The notes under the pieces are model-generated. The model was given only the letters and a program-made list of their open reading frames with translations, was not told the DNA's origin and did no database searches. A stretch of DNA of 64,000 bases from Bacteroidales bacterium (GTDB lineage: Bacteria; Bacteroidota; Bacteroidia; Bacteroidales; Muribaculaceae), in assembly GCA_015060975.1 (NCBI GenBank), contig SUXI01000008.1, positions 62,001 to 126,000 of the forward strand, read 5' to 3'. Below, in pieces: positions 1 to 9,155 of this stretch. The position numbers were made by a program, and so were the translations under genes. Numbering within the stretch: the first letter of the stretch is position 1; every line of letters starts with the position of its first letter.

Positions 1-1
1 G

Positions 2-442
2 CAAGGATATTATAAGAATCAAGAAGCAACCGATTTGGTCCTTGATGAAGAAGGGTGGTTGCATACCGGTGATATGGGTGTGCGTTCGGCCGATGGAACG
101 ATTTATATAAAAGGACGTTTAAAAACCATGATTCTTTCGTCGAATGGTCAAAATATATATCCCGAAGAAATAGAATCAAAACTCAATAATATGCCATTTG
201 TGGGCGAGAGTCTTGTTGTAGAACGAAATAACAGGCTTGTTGCATTGGTTTATCCCGACTATGAGGCGATGGATGCAAATGGCATAGGAGCTTATCAGTT
301 GAGAGATGTTATGGAGCAAGTGCGTAAAGACCTTAATAAATTGGTGGCTCCATACGAGCAGATAGAAAAAATACAGCTCATTGCCAATGAGTTTGAAAAG
401 ACTCCTAAACGTTCAATAAAGCGCTATCTATATAACGCATAA
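2..442 (+). CDS. AMP-dependent acyl-CoA synthetase, C-terminal fragment
   Basis: This is the last ~146 residues of an AMP-forming acyl-CoA synthetase; the reading frame enters from outside the window. The family activates a fatty acid with ATP to an acyl-adenylate and transfers it to CoA. Visible signatures are the hinge-region GWLHTGDMG block, the IYIKGRLKTMI stretch with the downstream YPEEIE, and a C-terminal KTPKRSIKR stretch carrying the usual catalytic lysine region. The short C-terminal domain fits long-chain acyl-CoA synthetases (FadD/AMP-binding). The substrate cannot be read from this fragment. A strong terminator follows. Confidence 0.85.
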   Translation, partial: QGYYKNQEATDLVLDEEGWLHTGDMGVRSADGTIYIKGRLKTMILSSNGQNIYPEEIESKLNNMPFVGESLVVERNNRLVALVYPDYEAMDANGIGAYQLRDVMEQVRKDLNKLVAPYEQIEKIQLIANEFEKTPKRSIKRYLYNA

Positions 443-463
443 TGTAAAATAATCATTTTATGA

Positions 464-505
464 ATAGAGTTGTGTCAAGAAATTCGGCACAACTCTATTT
501 TCTTT
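464..505 (+). terminator. Rho-independent terminator after acyl-CoA synthetase
   Basis: An 11-bp perfect stem (464-474 with 488-498, core AGAGTTGTG/CACAACTCT) is followed by a T-rich tail. It sits 22 bases after the stop codon of the synthetase gene. The rest of the gene-free stretch to 784 is AT-rich leader with no ORF or RNA gene that I can support. Confidence 0.8.
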
Positions 506-784
506 GCTCTAAATATTAAACGACTAAGAAACACACCTATGTAGTAGTTGATTAATCGCATTTGTAGTTTTACAAATAGAAGATTTTGGCATATTAAAGT
601 TATGAGAATCATAAATTAGAGTTGGTTGAAAGGAAGTGTTAACTATCGTGTTTAATATGCGATTTTGTCGATATAATGTGCCGATATGAATAGGAATGAG
701 AGTTAAATTGGTTTTAGGATAGGGCTATAAATGCTAAAAATTATTTTATTTGCAAATAAATTTTAATTTAACAAACTCATTATC

Positions 785-1225
785 ATGAAAAAGATTTTAA
801 CGACTATCTCGATGGGATTGTTGTGCTTTCCTATGATTGCTTCAGATGTTTTATATGTGAGGCAAAATGACGGGGATTCGCAACTGAACATTAGTGCAAT
901 TAAGGAGATTACATTTCCCAATGGGGGTGTGGCGGTAACAATGAACGATGGCACGACAACAACTTATCCTTCGTCAACATTCGTTTCATTGCGATTTGAT
1001 GGGAATGTTGCGACCGGAGCGATAAATGGTTTGCCGACCGATGGAGATGGAATTATTTATAATGGCAAAACCGTTGTTTCTTCATTAGATGGCGGTATTA
1101 TGATTTATTCGGTAGATGGACAGTTAGTGTTATCAACCAATGAATCGGAGTTAAATGTGTCAACACTATCAAATGGCATATATGTTGTGAAATCGGGTTG
1201 TTTAACTTCTAAAATTGTGAAATGA
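785..1225 (+). CDS. Exported protein with type IX-like C-terminal sorting domain
   Basis: A 146-residue exported protein of unknown function. It has an N-terminal signal peptide (residues 1-19, MKKILTTISMGLLCFPMIA) and a middle that alternates short beta strands and turns. The C-terminus (about residues 103-146) looks like a Bacteroidota type A sorting domain: MIYSVDGQLV, then LSNGIYVVKSG and a basic tail KIVK. Its stop overlaps the start of the next gene by four bases (ATGA), so the two are probably translated together. The next protein carries a similar N-terminal segment (a short stretch with alternating strand and Asp/Asn-rich turn, 'MWIHRTDN' against 'LYVRQNDG'), suggesting related leader domains. 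Confidence 0.7.
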   Translation: MKKILTTISMGLLCFPMIASDVLYVRQNDGDSQLNISAIKEITFPNGGVAVTMNDGTTTTYPSSTFVSLRFDGNVATGAINGLPTDGDGIIYNGKTVVSSLDGGIMIYSVDGQLVLSTNESELNVSTLSNGIYVVKSGCLTSKIVK

Positions 1226-4200
1226 TGAGAAAGAAAGTAATAACAGGTGTGGTATTAACGTTATCGGCACTTTCATTGGCATGGGCTGCCGAAACAATGT
1301 GGATTCACCGCACTGATAATACAACTCTTGGATTGTCGATAGCTAATGCCGATAGTGTGTCACTGAATGGAAGCGATGTTGTGTTTACTGCAGCAAATGG
1401 TGTTACTAAATCAATGCCAAATACTGAGATTGAAAAAGTGACATTAGGCGAAGCCTCATCAATAGTTGAAATCAAATATAATGGCAGTGATGCCGAAATT
1501 CTCAATCCGTTTGCATTTGAAGGGGTAGAGGTTACTAAAAATGGAGCCGATGTGATTGTGACTTCTACATCAACATCAGAAATAACGTATGAATTGACCG
1601 GTACGACAACAGTTGGTTCGCTCAAGGTTTATTCTGATAAAAAAATCATATTAAACTTAAATAATGCAAGCATTACAAATGATGATGGTGCTGCTATCAA
1701 TATCCAAACAGGGAAAAAATGTACTGTTAACCTGATTGGAACATCAACTCTTATTGATGCCGCTTCATATACAACAGTTAGTGGCGAGGACCAAAAAGGT
1801 TGCTTCTTTAGTGAAGGTCAGTTGGTGTTTACCGGTTCGGGAACATTGAATGTGACAGGTAACTACAAGCATGGTATATGTAGTGATGACTACATTGACA
1901 TACAAAGTGGTGCTGTAAATATCATTAAAGCGGCTAATGATGGTATTCGCACCAATGATTATTTCTTAATGACAGGAGGCGCACTTACCACAGCCGCAAC
2001 AGGTGATGGTATAGATGGTGATGCCGGATATATTCAAATTGATGGCGGAACAATGAATGTGACAGTGTCAACAGCCGATACAAAGGGTATCAAGTGTGAT
2101 AGTATTATTACAGTTAATGGAGGAAATATAACTCTTACCGTTCCTGCCGCTCAAGGTAAAGGATTCAAAACAAAACAGTCTATGACAGTTAATGGTGGTA
2201 CAATCACTGCTAATATGACCGGTGCTGTAGCTATCATTTCAAATGACCCTTCTTATTGTTCTGCAATCAAAGCTGATGTGGATTTTGTTCAAACAAATGG
2301 TACTATCAATATCACTCACTCGGGTGCAGGAGGCAAAGGGATTTCGGCCGATGGAAATGTAAATCTCCAAGGAGGAACATTGTCAGTGACTGTCACCGGT
2401 GGAAATGGGACATATACAAATACATCGGGTGTGATTGATAATTATGCCCCAACATGTATCTCGGCCGATAATAATGTGAATGTAAGTGGTGGAAATGTTA
2501 CACTCAACGTGAAAGCAAATTCGGCTAAAGGTATCAAATCAGATGTTAACACAACAATCTCAGGTGGTACAATCACCGGAACATTGACAGGTAGCAGTGT
2601 TGTTGTTAATTATGATCCTTCACATTGTACTTTGATTAAATGTGATGGCAACTACACTCAAAATGGCGGTACAATCAACGCAACACACTCGGGGGTGGGT
2701 GGTAAAGGCATCTCGGTTGATGGTGTTGCAACATTCAATTCGGGTAATGTTACAATTACCACAACCGGAAGCGCTGCTACATATACAGCTTCGACAGGAA
2801 CCGACACTTATAGCCCGATATGTATCTCGGTAGATGGGAACTTGAATCTTCTTGGAGGTACATTTAATGTGAAATCAACCGGAGCCGGAGGTAAATGTAT
2901 CAAGAGTGACCAACAAATCATCATGGGCACGATTGATGGTGTGTCTCCCGAAATCACCACTCCATCAGTAAGTTCGGGCAATGTGCAGCAAGTGTGGAAT
3001 TTCTCTCAAACCGGAGGGAATAGCTCAAATTGGGTGACAACCGGCTCTCAAGGAGTAGAGGATATTGCGTTGTCTAACGGTAAACTTTATGCTGTGTGTC
3101 GCGGTTCAAGTGCGACCGACCACACCATTAAGATAATCAATGCATATACAGGAACGCAAAGTGGCACATTGAATACTTCTTCATGCACTGCAGGCACATA
3201 TAACCTCAGTTCGGTAGAAACACTTGGTAGCACGATTCTTGCATGTAATTTGGCGGCAAACACATCAACAAATTTGGTGATTTATAAATGGGATAGCGAT
3301 AGCTCGGCTCCTACGGTGTTGTTGAATGCCGCTCCTCCATGTACTCGTGCTGGTGACGCAATGTCGGTAAGTGGAACGATGACAAATGGTCGTGTGTGGT
3401 TTGCATACGGTAGCCAAGTATATTATTATACAATTTCAAATGGCGCAATAGCATCAACAACTCCTACAACAATCAACTTGACAAAAAATGGAGCGGCATA
3501 CGCAATAGCTTCGGGAGTACCTTATTCAAATATTACAGTTGAAAGCGATGGCTCATTCTGGTTGTCAAGTTCATTGGCAAATTATGCGGCTACACACTTC
3601 AGCTCAACAGGTGCTTATATCGAAGAAATGCCAAGTGGACTTGTGAATAATCAAGGTACCGATGTGAAATTCTTTACATATAATGGAGTGAAATATGCGG
3701 CGGCATCAACATATCTCAATACCTCTAACACTGCGATTGCCGATGGTGCGGTTTCTATTATCAATATGTCAACAAACGCATTAGAGGGCACTTATCCATC
3801 GGCTGGTCTTGGCGGAACTCGTAACACATGTTTCCGCAACTCGGTATGTGCCGAAGCCGGTAGCGATTATTATTATGTGTGGATTAACGTGCCGTTCCAA
3901 GGTGCGGCTTGCTACAAATATACCGAACCAACAACCAACGAAGAAAGTGGAAGTGGCGAAGAAGAAAGCGGATCTACTTCAACTACCGAAATTGCTCCAT
4001 TGATTGTTACAGCCGAAACAACCGGAGCGCAATTTGGCAGTTCTTCATCAAGCGGTGGTCCAGGCGGAAATCGTCCGGGAATGCCGGGAAGTTCAACATC
4101 TTCAAGCTCATCAACCAGTCCAAAGGTAATCAAGGCTATGGCTGCGATGACGGTTTATAGCGGTAGCTTTACAATCAAGTCATCAAACGAAGGTGGTGAA

Positions 4201-4791
4201 GGCTTGGAGTCAAAGACTACAATGACTATCAATGGTGGAAACTTCTACTTCAATACCTACGATGACTGCCTCAATGCGGCTACTGCACTTAATATCAATG
4301 GAGGAAATCTTCGTTGTGTGGCAACAGGAAACGATGCTGTTGACTCAAATAGCAAGTTGTCTATCACCGGTGGTCTTCTCCTTGCAAGCGGTTCTCGTGA
4401 CCCCGAAGAAGGTATCGATGTGGATCAAGCAAGTCAAATGTCAATTACAGGTGGAACAGTTATCAATCAAAAGGGTAATATGTTGAACCTCACAACAACT
4501 CAATGCAAAGTGCCTACAATTAAGTATTCATCTTCAATTTCGGCAGGAACATTGATTACAATCACAAATTCATCGGGAACACATATCATGTCGTTCAAAG
4601 CACCTCAAGCCATGAGCCAAGGATGTTATATCACATTGCCCGAATTTGTATCGGGTAGCTCTTATAAATTATATAGCGGAGGTACAGTGACAGGAGGAAC
4701 AGTCTTTAATGAGGTGACTAAAGGTGGTTCGTTCTCAGGTGGTACTCAACTTAAGTCGTTTACAATTTCGTCAAATTTAACCAGCATCTAA
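1222..4791 (+). CDS. Very large exported beta-helix/propeller protein (Cthe_2159-like carbohydrate-binding family)
   Basis: A 1189-residue exported protein with a signal peptide ending near residue 22 (SLAWAAE). Residues ~120-560 are a repetitive parallel beta-helix with recurring GGxxxxxxxG, 'KGI(S/K)xDxxxxxxGG' turns, as in the Cthe_2159/DUF4353 carbohydrate-binding family. Residues ~590-890 are different: a WNFSQTGG start, a VEDIALSNGKLYAVCR strand and further blade-like repeats resembling a DUF4623-type beta-propeller. A Ser/Gly/Pro-rich linker (~940-985) follows, then the beta-helix resumes (~985-1130, 'TINGGNFYFNT', 'DDCLNAATALNINGG'). It therefore looks like a beta-helix split by a propeller insertion. 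Function is probably glycan binding at the surface; the family assignment is from pattern recognition, not a search. Confidence 0.75.
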   Translation: MMRKKVITGVVLTLSALSLAWAAETMWIHRTDNTTLGLSIANADSVSLNGSDVVFTAANGVTKSMPNTEIEKVTLGEASSIVEIKYNGSDAEILNPFAFEGVEVTKNGADVIVTSTSTSEITYELTGTTTVGSLKVYSDKKIILNLNNASITNDDGAAINIQTGKKCTVNLIGTSTLIDAASYTTVSGEDQKGCFFSEGQLVFTGSGTLNVTGNYKHGICSDDYIDIQSGAVNIIKAANDGIRTNDYFLMTGGALTTAATGDGIDGDAGYIQIDGGTMNVTVSTADTKGIKCDSIITVNGGNITLTVPAAQGKGFKTKQSMTVNGGTITANMTGAVAIISNDPSYCSAIKADVDFVQTNGTINITHSGAGGKGISADGNVNLQGGTLSVTVTGGNGTYTNTSGVIDNYAPTCISADNNVNVSGGNVTLNVKANSAKGIKSDVNTTISGGTITGTLTGSSVVVNYDPSHCTLIKCDGNYTQNGGTINATHSGVGGKGISVDGVATFNSGNVTITTTGSAATYTASTGTDTYSPICISVDGNLNLLGGTFNVKSTGAGGKCIKSDQQIIMGTIDGVSPEITTPSVSSGNVQQVWNFSQTGGNSSNWVTTGSQGVEDIALSNGKLYAVCRGSSATDHTIKIINAYTGTQSGTLNTSSCTAGTYNLSSVETLGSTILACNLAANTSTNLVIYKWDSDSSAPTVLLNAAPPCTRAGDAMSVSGTMTNGRVWFAYGSQVYYYTISNGAIASTTPTTINLTKNGAAYAIASGVPYSNITVESDGSFWLSSSLANYAATHFSSTGAYIEEMPSGLVNNQGTDVKFFTYNGVKYAAASTYLNTSNTAIADGAVSIINMSTNALEGTYPSAGLGGTRNTCFRNSVCAEAGSDYYYVWINVPFQGAACYKYTEPTTNEESGSGEEESGSTSTTEIAPLIVTAETTGAQFGSSSSSGGPGGNRPGMPGSSTSSSSSTSPKVIKAMAAMTVYSGSFTIKSSNEGGEGLESKTTMTINGGNFYFNTYDDCLNAATALNINGGNLRCVATGNDAVDSNSKLSITGGLLLASGSRDPEEGIDVDQASQMSITGGTVINQKGNMLNLTTTQCKVPTIKYSSSISAGTLITITNSSGTHIMSFKAPQAMSQGCYITLPEFVSGSSYKLYSGGTVTGGTVFNEVTKGGSFSGGTQLKSFTISSNLTSI

Positions 4792-4812
4792 TTCGAGATT
4801 CGATGATATGAT

Positions 4813-4857
4813 GGGGGAAGATGTAGCCTGTGGATGGCGCATCTTCCCCCTGTTTTT
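4813..4857 (+). terminator. Terminator after the beta-helix protein gene
   Basis: Inverted repeat GGGGGAAGATG (4813-4823) / CATCTTCCCCC (4840-4850), an 11-bp GC-rich stem followed by TGTTTTT. It ends the two-gene transcript 785-4791. Confidence 0.85.
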
Positions 4858-4898
4858 ATGCATAAATACTCCGATTAACAACTTTTTGGGTAAAAGAA

Positions 4899-4930
4899 TT
4901 TGATTTTTATCTAATTAGTTTATAATTTTA
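4899..4930 (+). promoter_or_regulatory. Bacteroidota-type promoter for the deaminase genes
   Basis: TTTG at 4899-4902 and TAATTTTA at 4923-4930 with 20 bases between, close to the Bacteroidota -33/-7 pattern, 32 bases upstream of the ATG at 4962. The last -7 base deviates from consensus. Confidence 0.4.
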
Positions 4931-4961
4931 CAAAATTAATTAGGAAATAAAATCTTCGCTG

Positions 4962-5441
4962 ATGGATTTTACCAATGAGGATATATTCTTTATGACAAAG
5001 GCGGCTGAGCTTGCCGAGAAAAGTGTCGATGAAGGTGGTGGCCCGTTTGGAGCGGTTATTGTTCGTGACGGTAAAATTATATCGACCGGAGTTAATCGTG
5101 TTACAGTGGATAACGACCCCACGGCGCATGCCGAGGTTAATGCGATACGTAGTGCTTGTTCTAAAGAAGCGACATTTAATCTAAAAGGTTGTGTTGTGTA
5201 TTGTTCGTGCGAACCTTGTCCCATGTGTCTTAGCGCATTGTATTGGGCAGGTGTCGATAAAATATATTATGGTAACACTCAAGAAGATGCCGAAGCTATA
5301 AATTTTAGCGATAGGTTTATTTATGAGGAATTGAAAAAGCCTGAAGTGGACCGTAAATTATCGAGTGTTCATTTGAAAAATAATCGCACAATTAAGGCCT
5401 TTGAAAAATGGATGGAAAAGAAAGATAAAATTGAATATTAA
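4962..5441 (+). CDS. Zinc nucleoside/guanine deaminase (CMP/dCMP deaminase fold)
   Basis: A 159-residue cytoplasmic deaminase that hydrolytically removes the amino group of a nucleobase or nucleoside. The catalytic signature is complete: HAE at residues 56-58 (zinc ligand His56, proton-shuttling Glu58) and CEPCPMC with zinc ligands Cys86 and Cys89. The N-terminal GGGPFGAVIV and the C-terminal YEELKKP/ RKLSS regions match the guanine deaminase (GuaD) subgroup better than tRNA adenosine deaminase, but substrate is inferred. The next gene, 24 bases downstream on the same strand, is a degenerate exported paralogue. Confidence 0.85.
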   Translation: MDFTNEDIFFMTKAAELAEKSVDEGGGPFGAVIVRDGKIISTGVNRVTVDNDPTAHAEVNAIRSACSKEATFNLKGCVVYCSCEPCPMCLSALYWAGVDKIYYGNTQEDAEAINFSDRFIYEELKKPEVDRKLSSVHLKNNRTIKAFEKWMEKKDKIEY

Positions 5442-5465
5442 TAATGAAAAATAGAATATAAGATT

Positions 5466-5966
5466 ATGAAAAAAGTAATGTTTTTAGTGGTAGCAATGGC
5501 TACATTTATGTCAAGTTTCGTAATGGCAGAAGTTCCCATTTCAAAAAACGATAAAGTGTCGCCGGTTGATGAAATTTGGATGGATATGGCCACCGGTTTG
5601 GCAAAAGACAATAAAAGTGAAGGGGGAAAACCTTGTGGTACGGTTGTCGTGTTTAACGGTGCATTAAAGAGTGTGGGTGTCGCTGCCGATGGAGCTACTT
5701 CGGTTGAGGCGGCAATAATCTCGTCTCGTCTTGGCTCATTGGAAAATGCGGTTATTTACACGGTGAATGAACCAACAGCCGAAGCCTATAATATTATTTG
5801 TCATTCACAAGCCGATGCGGTGTATTTTGTGAATTCAAAAGAAGATGTTATTGCAGCAGGAGTTCAACCAAAAGAAGCATACGATGAAAGCAAATTAAGT
5901 CCCGATTTGGGTAAAGTGCCAATGAAGAAAATGGATTATGATGCAGCGGCATCGTTGTTGAAATAA
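5466..5966 (+). CDS. Exported deaminase-fold protein lacking zinc ligands (pseudoenzyme)
   Basis: A 166-residue protein with a clear signal peptide (residues 1-21, ending VMA). Its body aligns over its length with the deaminase immediately upstream: EGGKPCGTVVVFNGAL matches GGGPFGAVIVRDGKI, and VIYTVNEPTAEAY matches VVYCSCEPCPMCL. The zinc-binding residues are replaced: the His of HAE becomes Ser79, and the two Cys become Thr104 and Ala107, although Glu81 is kept. It therefore cannot bind zinc in the usual way. It is likely a periplasmic or secreted duplicate with a new role, perhaps ligand binding. No known function is recognised. Confidence 0.7.
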   Translation: MKKVMFLVVAMATFMSSFVMAEVPISKNDKVSPVDEIWMDMATGLAKDNKSEGGKPCGTVVVFNGALKSVGVAADGATSVEAAIISSRLGSLENAVIYTVNEPTAEAYNIICHSQADAVYFVNSKEDVIAAGVQPKEAYDESKLSPDLGKVPMKKMDYDAAASLLK

Positions 5967-5989
5967 ATTACAATATTTGAATATTTTGG

Positions 5990-6030
5990 AGATGTGTCAT
6001 TATTTGAATTTTGACACATCTTTATTTTAT
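5990..6030 (+). terminator. Terminator after the deaminase pair
   Basis: Ten-base stem AGATGTGTCA (5990-5999) / TGACACATCT (6012-6021) followed by TTATTTTAT. The 28-base core 5994-6021 recurs without change at 49031-49058. Confidence 0.75.
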
Positions 6031-6078
6031 ATCGAAAATCAAATAAGGACAATGTCTATGCCAAGATTTTCAATTACC

Positions 6079-6629
6079 GTTATCGGTGTTATCAGTGTTA
6101 TCATCCGATAACACTGATAACACTTAATTACGGATAACACTCATATACGTTGGTAATAATATATTATAGAAATAGTAGAAGTGTGGAATTTGATTGCATG
6201 GTAAATATTGATGGTTGCGATGATTTAAGTGATTAGCATGCCCATACTTCGCACTATTTTTGTTTCGATACAAGCATATAATCATAGCATATTTATCTCT
6301 ATTGTAGCATATTATCTACAAGAGCCATTTAATGCCGACAACTTTAAATTGTTGTCGATTCCTTGTTGATTTATAATAAATATATTTAAATGCTAATTAA
6401 ATATATATGTCATCCCCTACCACTATACCTATAGTAGTATTGTCAAAGTGTGTGTTGTTAAGTTCAAAGATTTGTTATAACCTCTTTGATATTGCAAAGA
6501 TACAACGCAAGTCGGGTTGAAAAATGCGATAGTGCAAAAGTGTTATTAAAATTTTTTATATAAATACTGTTATCAGTGTTATCACCGTTATCACTGTTAT
6601 TGGGTGATAACACTGATAACACCGATAAC
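6079..6629. mobile_element. Possible MITE-like element with 35-bp terminal inverted repeats
   Basis: The gene-free stretch 5967-6638 contains two inverted copies of one 35-base sequence, 6079-6113 and the reverse complement of 6595-6629, matching at 33 of 35 positions (start GTTATCGGTGTTATCAGTG). Each end is itself a run of GTTATC-type units that folds back: on the left a 17-bp perfect stem (GTGTTATCAGTGTTATC and its complement). The 551 bp between hold no ORF of note, several small hairpins (for example CGACAAC/GTTGTCG near 6338-6359) and a lone minus-strand TATCTTTG box (6495-6502). I see no clear target-site duplication, so mobility is inferred. Confidence 0.4.
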
Positions 6630-6638
6630 ACTATTAAG

Positions 6639-7559
6639 TTAGGAATTGAGTAATTCGCCTTGCTTGATTTCTGTTTTTTTAATAGTGTTGTTTAGGAGAT
6701 TTGTGAACTCATAGTTTTTTAGTCCCCAGCGAGGCGAGATGAGCAGATTGTCGGGCGATTGTGATACAAATCGTTCTATGGCAATTGTCGGAGCTGTGTG
6801 TTGAATTATTTTGCAGCAAAGGGCAATGTATTCATCAACTGTGAAATGTGTCACATCGTAAAAGCCGTCTTCCACATCTTTTGCCATACGAGTGCCTCGC
6901 ACAAGTTGCAACTGATGAAGTTTTATTGTGTCGAGTGGTAGTTGAGAAGTTTTCTTTATCGTATCTATTATCATCTCGTCATTTTCTCCGGGTAGCCCTA
7001 AAATGAAGTGTAGCCCGCAAGGAATACCGACACCATGAGTGCGGAGGACGGCATCAACGGTATCTTCCCAAGAGTGGCAACGATTGATAAAGTCAAGAGT
7101 GGAGTTGTGAGATGTTTCGGCGCCATACTCAATCATTACCCAATGAGATTTGTGTAGCTCGGCAAGTTTGTCGAGCAATTCTTGAGGCATGCAGTCGGGG
7201 CGGGTGCCAATAATAATCCCATCAACTTTATCTACGGCAAGAGCTTCTCGATACATTTCCATGATGCGATCAATGTCGCCGTGAGTGTTAGTATAGGCTT
7301 GGAAGTAGGCGAGATAACGCATGTCGGGATATTTCTTCCCGAAAAAGCGTTTGCCCTCTTCAAGTTGCTCGGTGATTGATTGAGATGGGGAGCAGTAGGC
7401 GGGGTTAAATGTTTGATTATTGCAGTAGGTGCAACCACCACGACCTTTTGAGCCGTCGCGATTAGGGCATGTGAAGCCTGCATTGACTGCGATTTTTTGC
7501 ATCTTGCAATCAAAGTGTTCAGCAAGAAACTGAGCAAAGTCGCGATAACCTTGAGCCAT
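6639..7559 (-). CDS. Radical SAM protein, TIGR01212/YhcC family
   Basis: A 306-residue radical SAM enzyme. The iron-sulfur ligands are Cys31, Cys43 and Cys46 in CPNRDGSKGRGGCTYC; the long spacing before the CxxC is characteristic of the YhcC/TIGR01212 family rather than classical CxxxCxxC. Further on are GTRPDCMP and IEYGAETSHN, typical of the barrel that binds S-adenosylmethionine. The reaction of the family is not well defined. It is the last gene of a minus-strand run, 9 bases after aroC. Confidence 0.85.
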   Translation of the reverse strand: MAQGYRDFAQFLAEHFDCKMQKIAVNAGFTCPNRDGSKGRGGCTYCNNQTFNPAYCSPSQSITEQLEEGKRFFGKKYPDMRYLAYFQAYTNTHGDIDRIMEMYREALAVDKVDGIIIGTRPDCMPQELLDKLAELHKSHWVMIEYGAETSHNSTLDFINRCHSWEDTVDAVLRTHGVGIPCGLHFILGLPGENDEMIIDTIKKTSQLPLDTIKLHQLQLVRGTRMAKDVEDGFYDVTHFTVDEYIALCCKIIQHTAPTIAIERFVSQSPDNLLISPRWGLKNYEFTNLLNNTIKKTEIKQGELLNS

Positions 7560-7568
7560 TGAGTGAGG

Positions 7569-8642
7569 TTAAATGTGGGTTGTTTTGTTGAGCAGATAAG
7601 CGTCGAGCATCACTAAGGCAGCCATAGCCTCAACGATGGGCACGGCACGAGGTAACACGCAAGGGTCGTGACGTCCCTTGGCTTTGAGTATAGTGGGGTT
7701 GCCATCTTTATCGACTGTTTCCACCTCTTTGAGCAAAGTGGCAACAGGCTTGAATGCTATGCGGAAATATATGTCTTCGCCGTTTGAGATACCACCTTGA
7801 ATGCCTCCTGAATTGTTTGTCGCAGTTCGGATTGTTCCGTTATCATTAACGAATAGGTCAATCATTTCACTGCCACGACAACCAACGCCTGCAAATCCCA
7901 TTCCATATTCAAATCCTTTTGCCGCATTTATGCTCAACATCGCCTCGCCCAATCGGGCATGAAGTTTCCCAAATGCCGGGTCTCCCAATCCCACAGGTGC
8001 GCCTTTGATAACTCCGGTAATAACACCTCCAATGGTGTCGCCATCGGCTTTGACCTCTGCGATGAGGTTGTGCATCTTTTCGGCTATCTCGGGGTGGGGG
8101 CAACGCACATCGTTTGATTCGATTAACGTAGGGTCGTATTTTGTGTAATCGTTGTCGAGAGTAATGTTTCCAACTTGCGAAGTGTAGGCATAGATTTTTA
8201 TCCCAATTTGTTCAAGTGCTTGACGAGCAAAAGCACCGGCAACCACGCGCGAAATCGTTTCGCGAGCCGATGAGCGGCCACCGCCTCGATGGTCGCGAAT
8301 GCCATATTTTGAAGTATAAGTAAAATCGGCATGAGAGGGGCGGAAAGTGTTACGAATGTTTTCGTAGTCAGATGAATGTTGATTGGCATTTTCAACGATA
8401 AAACCAATAGGGGTTCCGGTTGTTTTACCTTCAAATAAGCCTGATAGGATTTTAACTTGGTCTTTTTCATCACGAGGGGTGACGATTGCCGATTGTCCGG
8501 GGCGTCGGCGGTTGAGCTCTTGTTGCACCCGGGCGAGGTCTATCTCAATGCCAGCTGGCATGCCGTCGATAACACCACCCACGGCAGCTCCATGAGATTC
8601 TCCAAAAGTGGTTACTCTAAAAATTTTGCCAATTGTATTCAT
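7569..8642 (-). CDS. aroC: Chorismate synthase
   Basis: A 357-residue enzyme that eliminates phosphate from 5-enolpyruvylshikimate-3-phosphate to make chorismate, the last step of the shikimate pathway, using reduced FMN. Family signatures are present: [18 protein letters not shown] near the N-terminus, [19 protein letters not shown] around residue 120-140, and the C-terminal [18 protein letters not shown]. Its start overlaps the end of ybaK by 26 bases, indicating translational coupling within the minus-strand run. Confidence 0.95.
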   Translation of the reverse strand: MNTIGKIFRVTTFGESHGAAVGGVIDGMPAGIEIDLARVQQELNRRRPGQSAIVTPRDEKDQVKILSGLFEGKTTGTPIGFIVENANQHSSDYENIRNTFRPSHADFTYTSKYGIRDHRGGGRSSARETISRVVAGAFARQALEQIGIKIYAYTSQVGNITLDNDYTKYDPTLIESNDVRCPHPEIAEKMHNLIAEVKADGDTIGGVITGVIKGAPVGLGDPAFGKLHARLGEAMLSINAAKGFEYGMGFAGVGCRGSEMIDLFVNDNGTIRTATNNSGGIQGGISNGEDIYFRIAFKPVATLLKEVETVDKDGNPTILKAKGRHDPCVLPRAVPIVEAMAALVMLDAYLLNKTTHI

Positions 8643-9144
8643 CGTTTTCGTCGTTATTGTCTTTAGATTGAATTAAATCGGTTACCGAAGCTTTTACATA
8701 TCCAATAAGGTCATGCGGATTGATTTTGAGTTGCAATCCACGCACTCCGGCACTCACATATATGATGTTAAAGTCAAGTGCCGATTGATGAAAAAAAGTG
8801 GGGAATGGCTTTTTCATACCTATGGGGCAACACCCTCCGCGAATATATCCGGTTAAGGGCAAAAGCTCTTTCATGGGAATCATTTCGGCTTTCTTTGCTC
8901 CGGCTGCCTTTGCCGCTTTTTTGAGATCAACTTCGGTATTTCCCGGAACTACGCACACAAAATGTCCGCTTCGGTCACCGTGTAAAATGAGTGTTTTAAA
9001 CACCTGGTTTATATCTTCGCCCAACTCCTCCGCCACATGGTCGGCTGCGAGATTGTTCTCGTCAACAGTATATGGCACAAGTTCGTATGTGATTTTAGCT
9101 TTGTCAAGTAGTCGCGCCACATTTGTTTTTTGTATGCTCGCCAT
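8617..9144 (-). CDS. ybaK: Cys-tRNA(Pro)/Cys-tRNA(Cys) deacylase YbaK
   Basis: A 175-residue trans-editing protein of the YbaK/EbsC family, which hydrolyses mischarged Cys-tRNA(Pro). The family features are visible: N-terminal [15 protein letters not shown], the [10 protein letters not shown] strand, [21 protein letters not shown], and the [15 protein letters not shown] loop. Full length for the family. It overlaps the 5' end of aroC and lies 11 bases after gtrA. Confidence 0.92.
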   Translation of the reverse strand: MASIQKTNVARLLDKAKITYELVPYTVDENNLAADHVAEELGEDINQVFKTLILHGDRSGHFVCVVPGNTEVDLKKAAKAAGAKKAEMIPMKELLPLTGYIRGGCCPIGMKKPFPTFFHQSALDFNIIYVSAGVRGLQLKINPHDLIGYVKASVTDLIQSKDNNDENDEYNWQNF

Positions 9145-9155
9145 ATATGGTTGTT

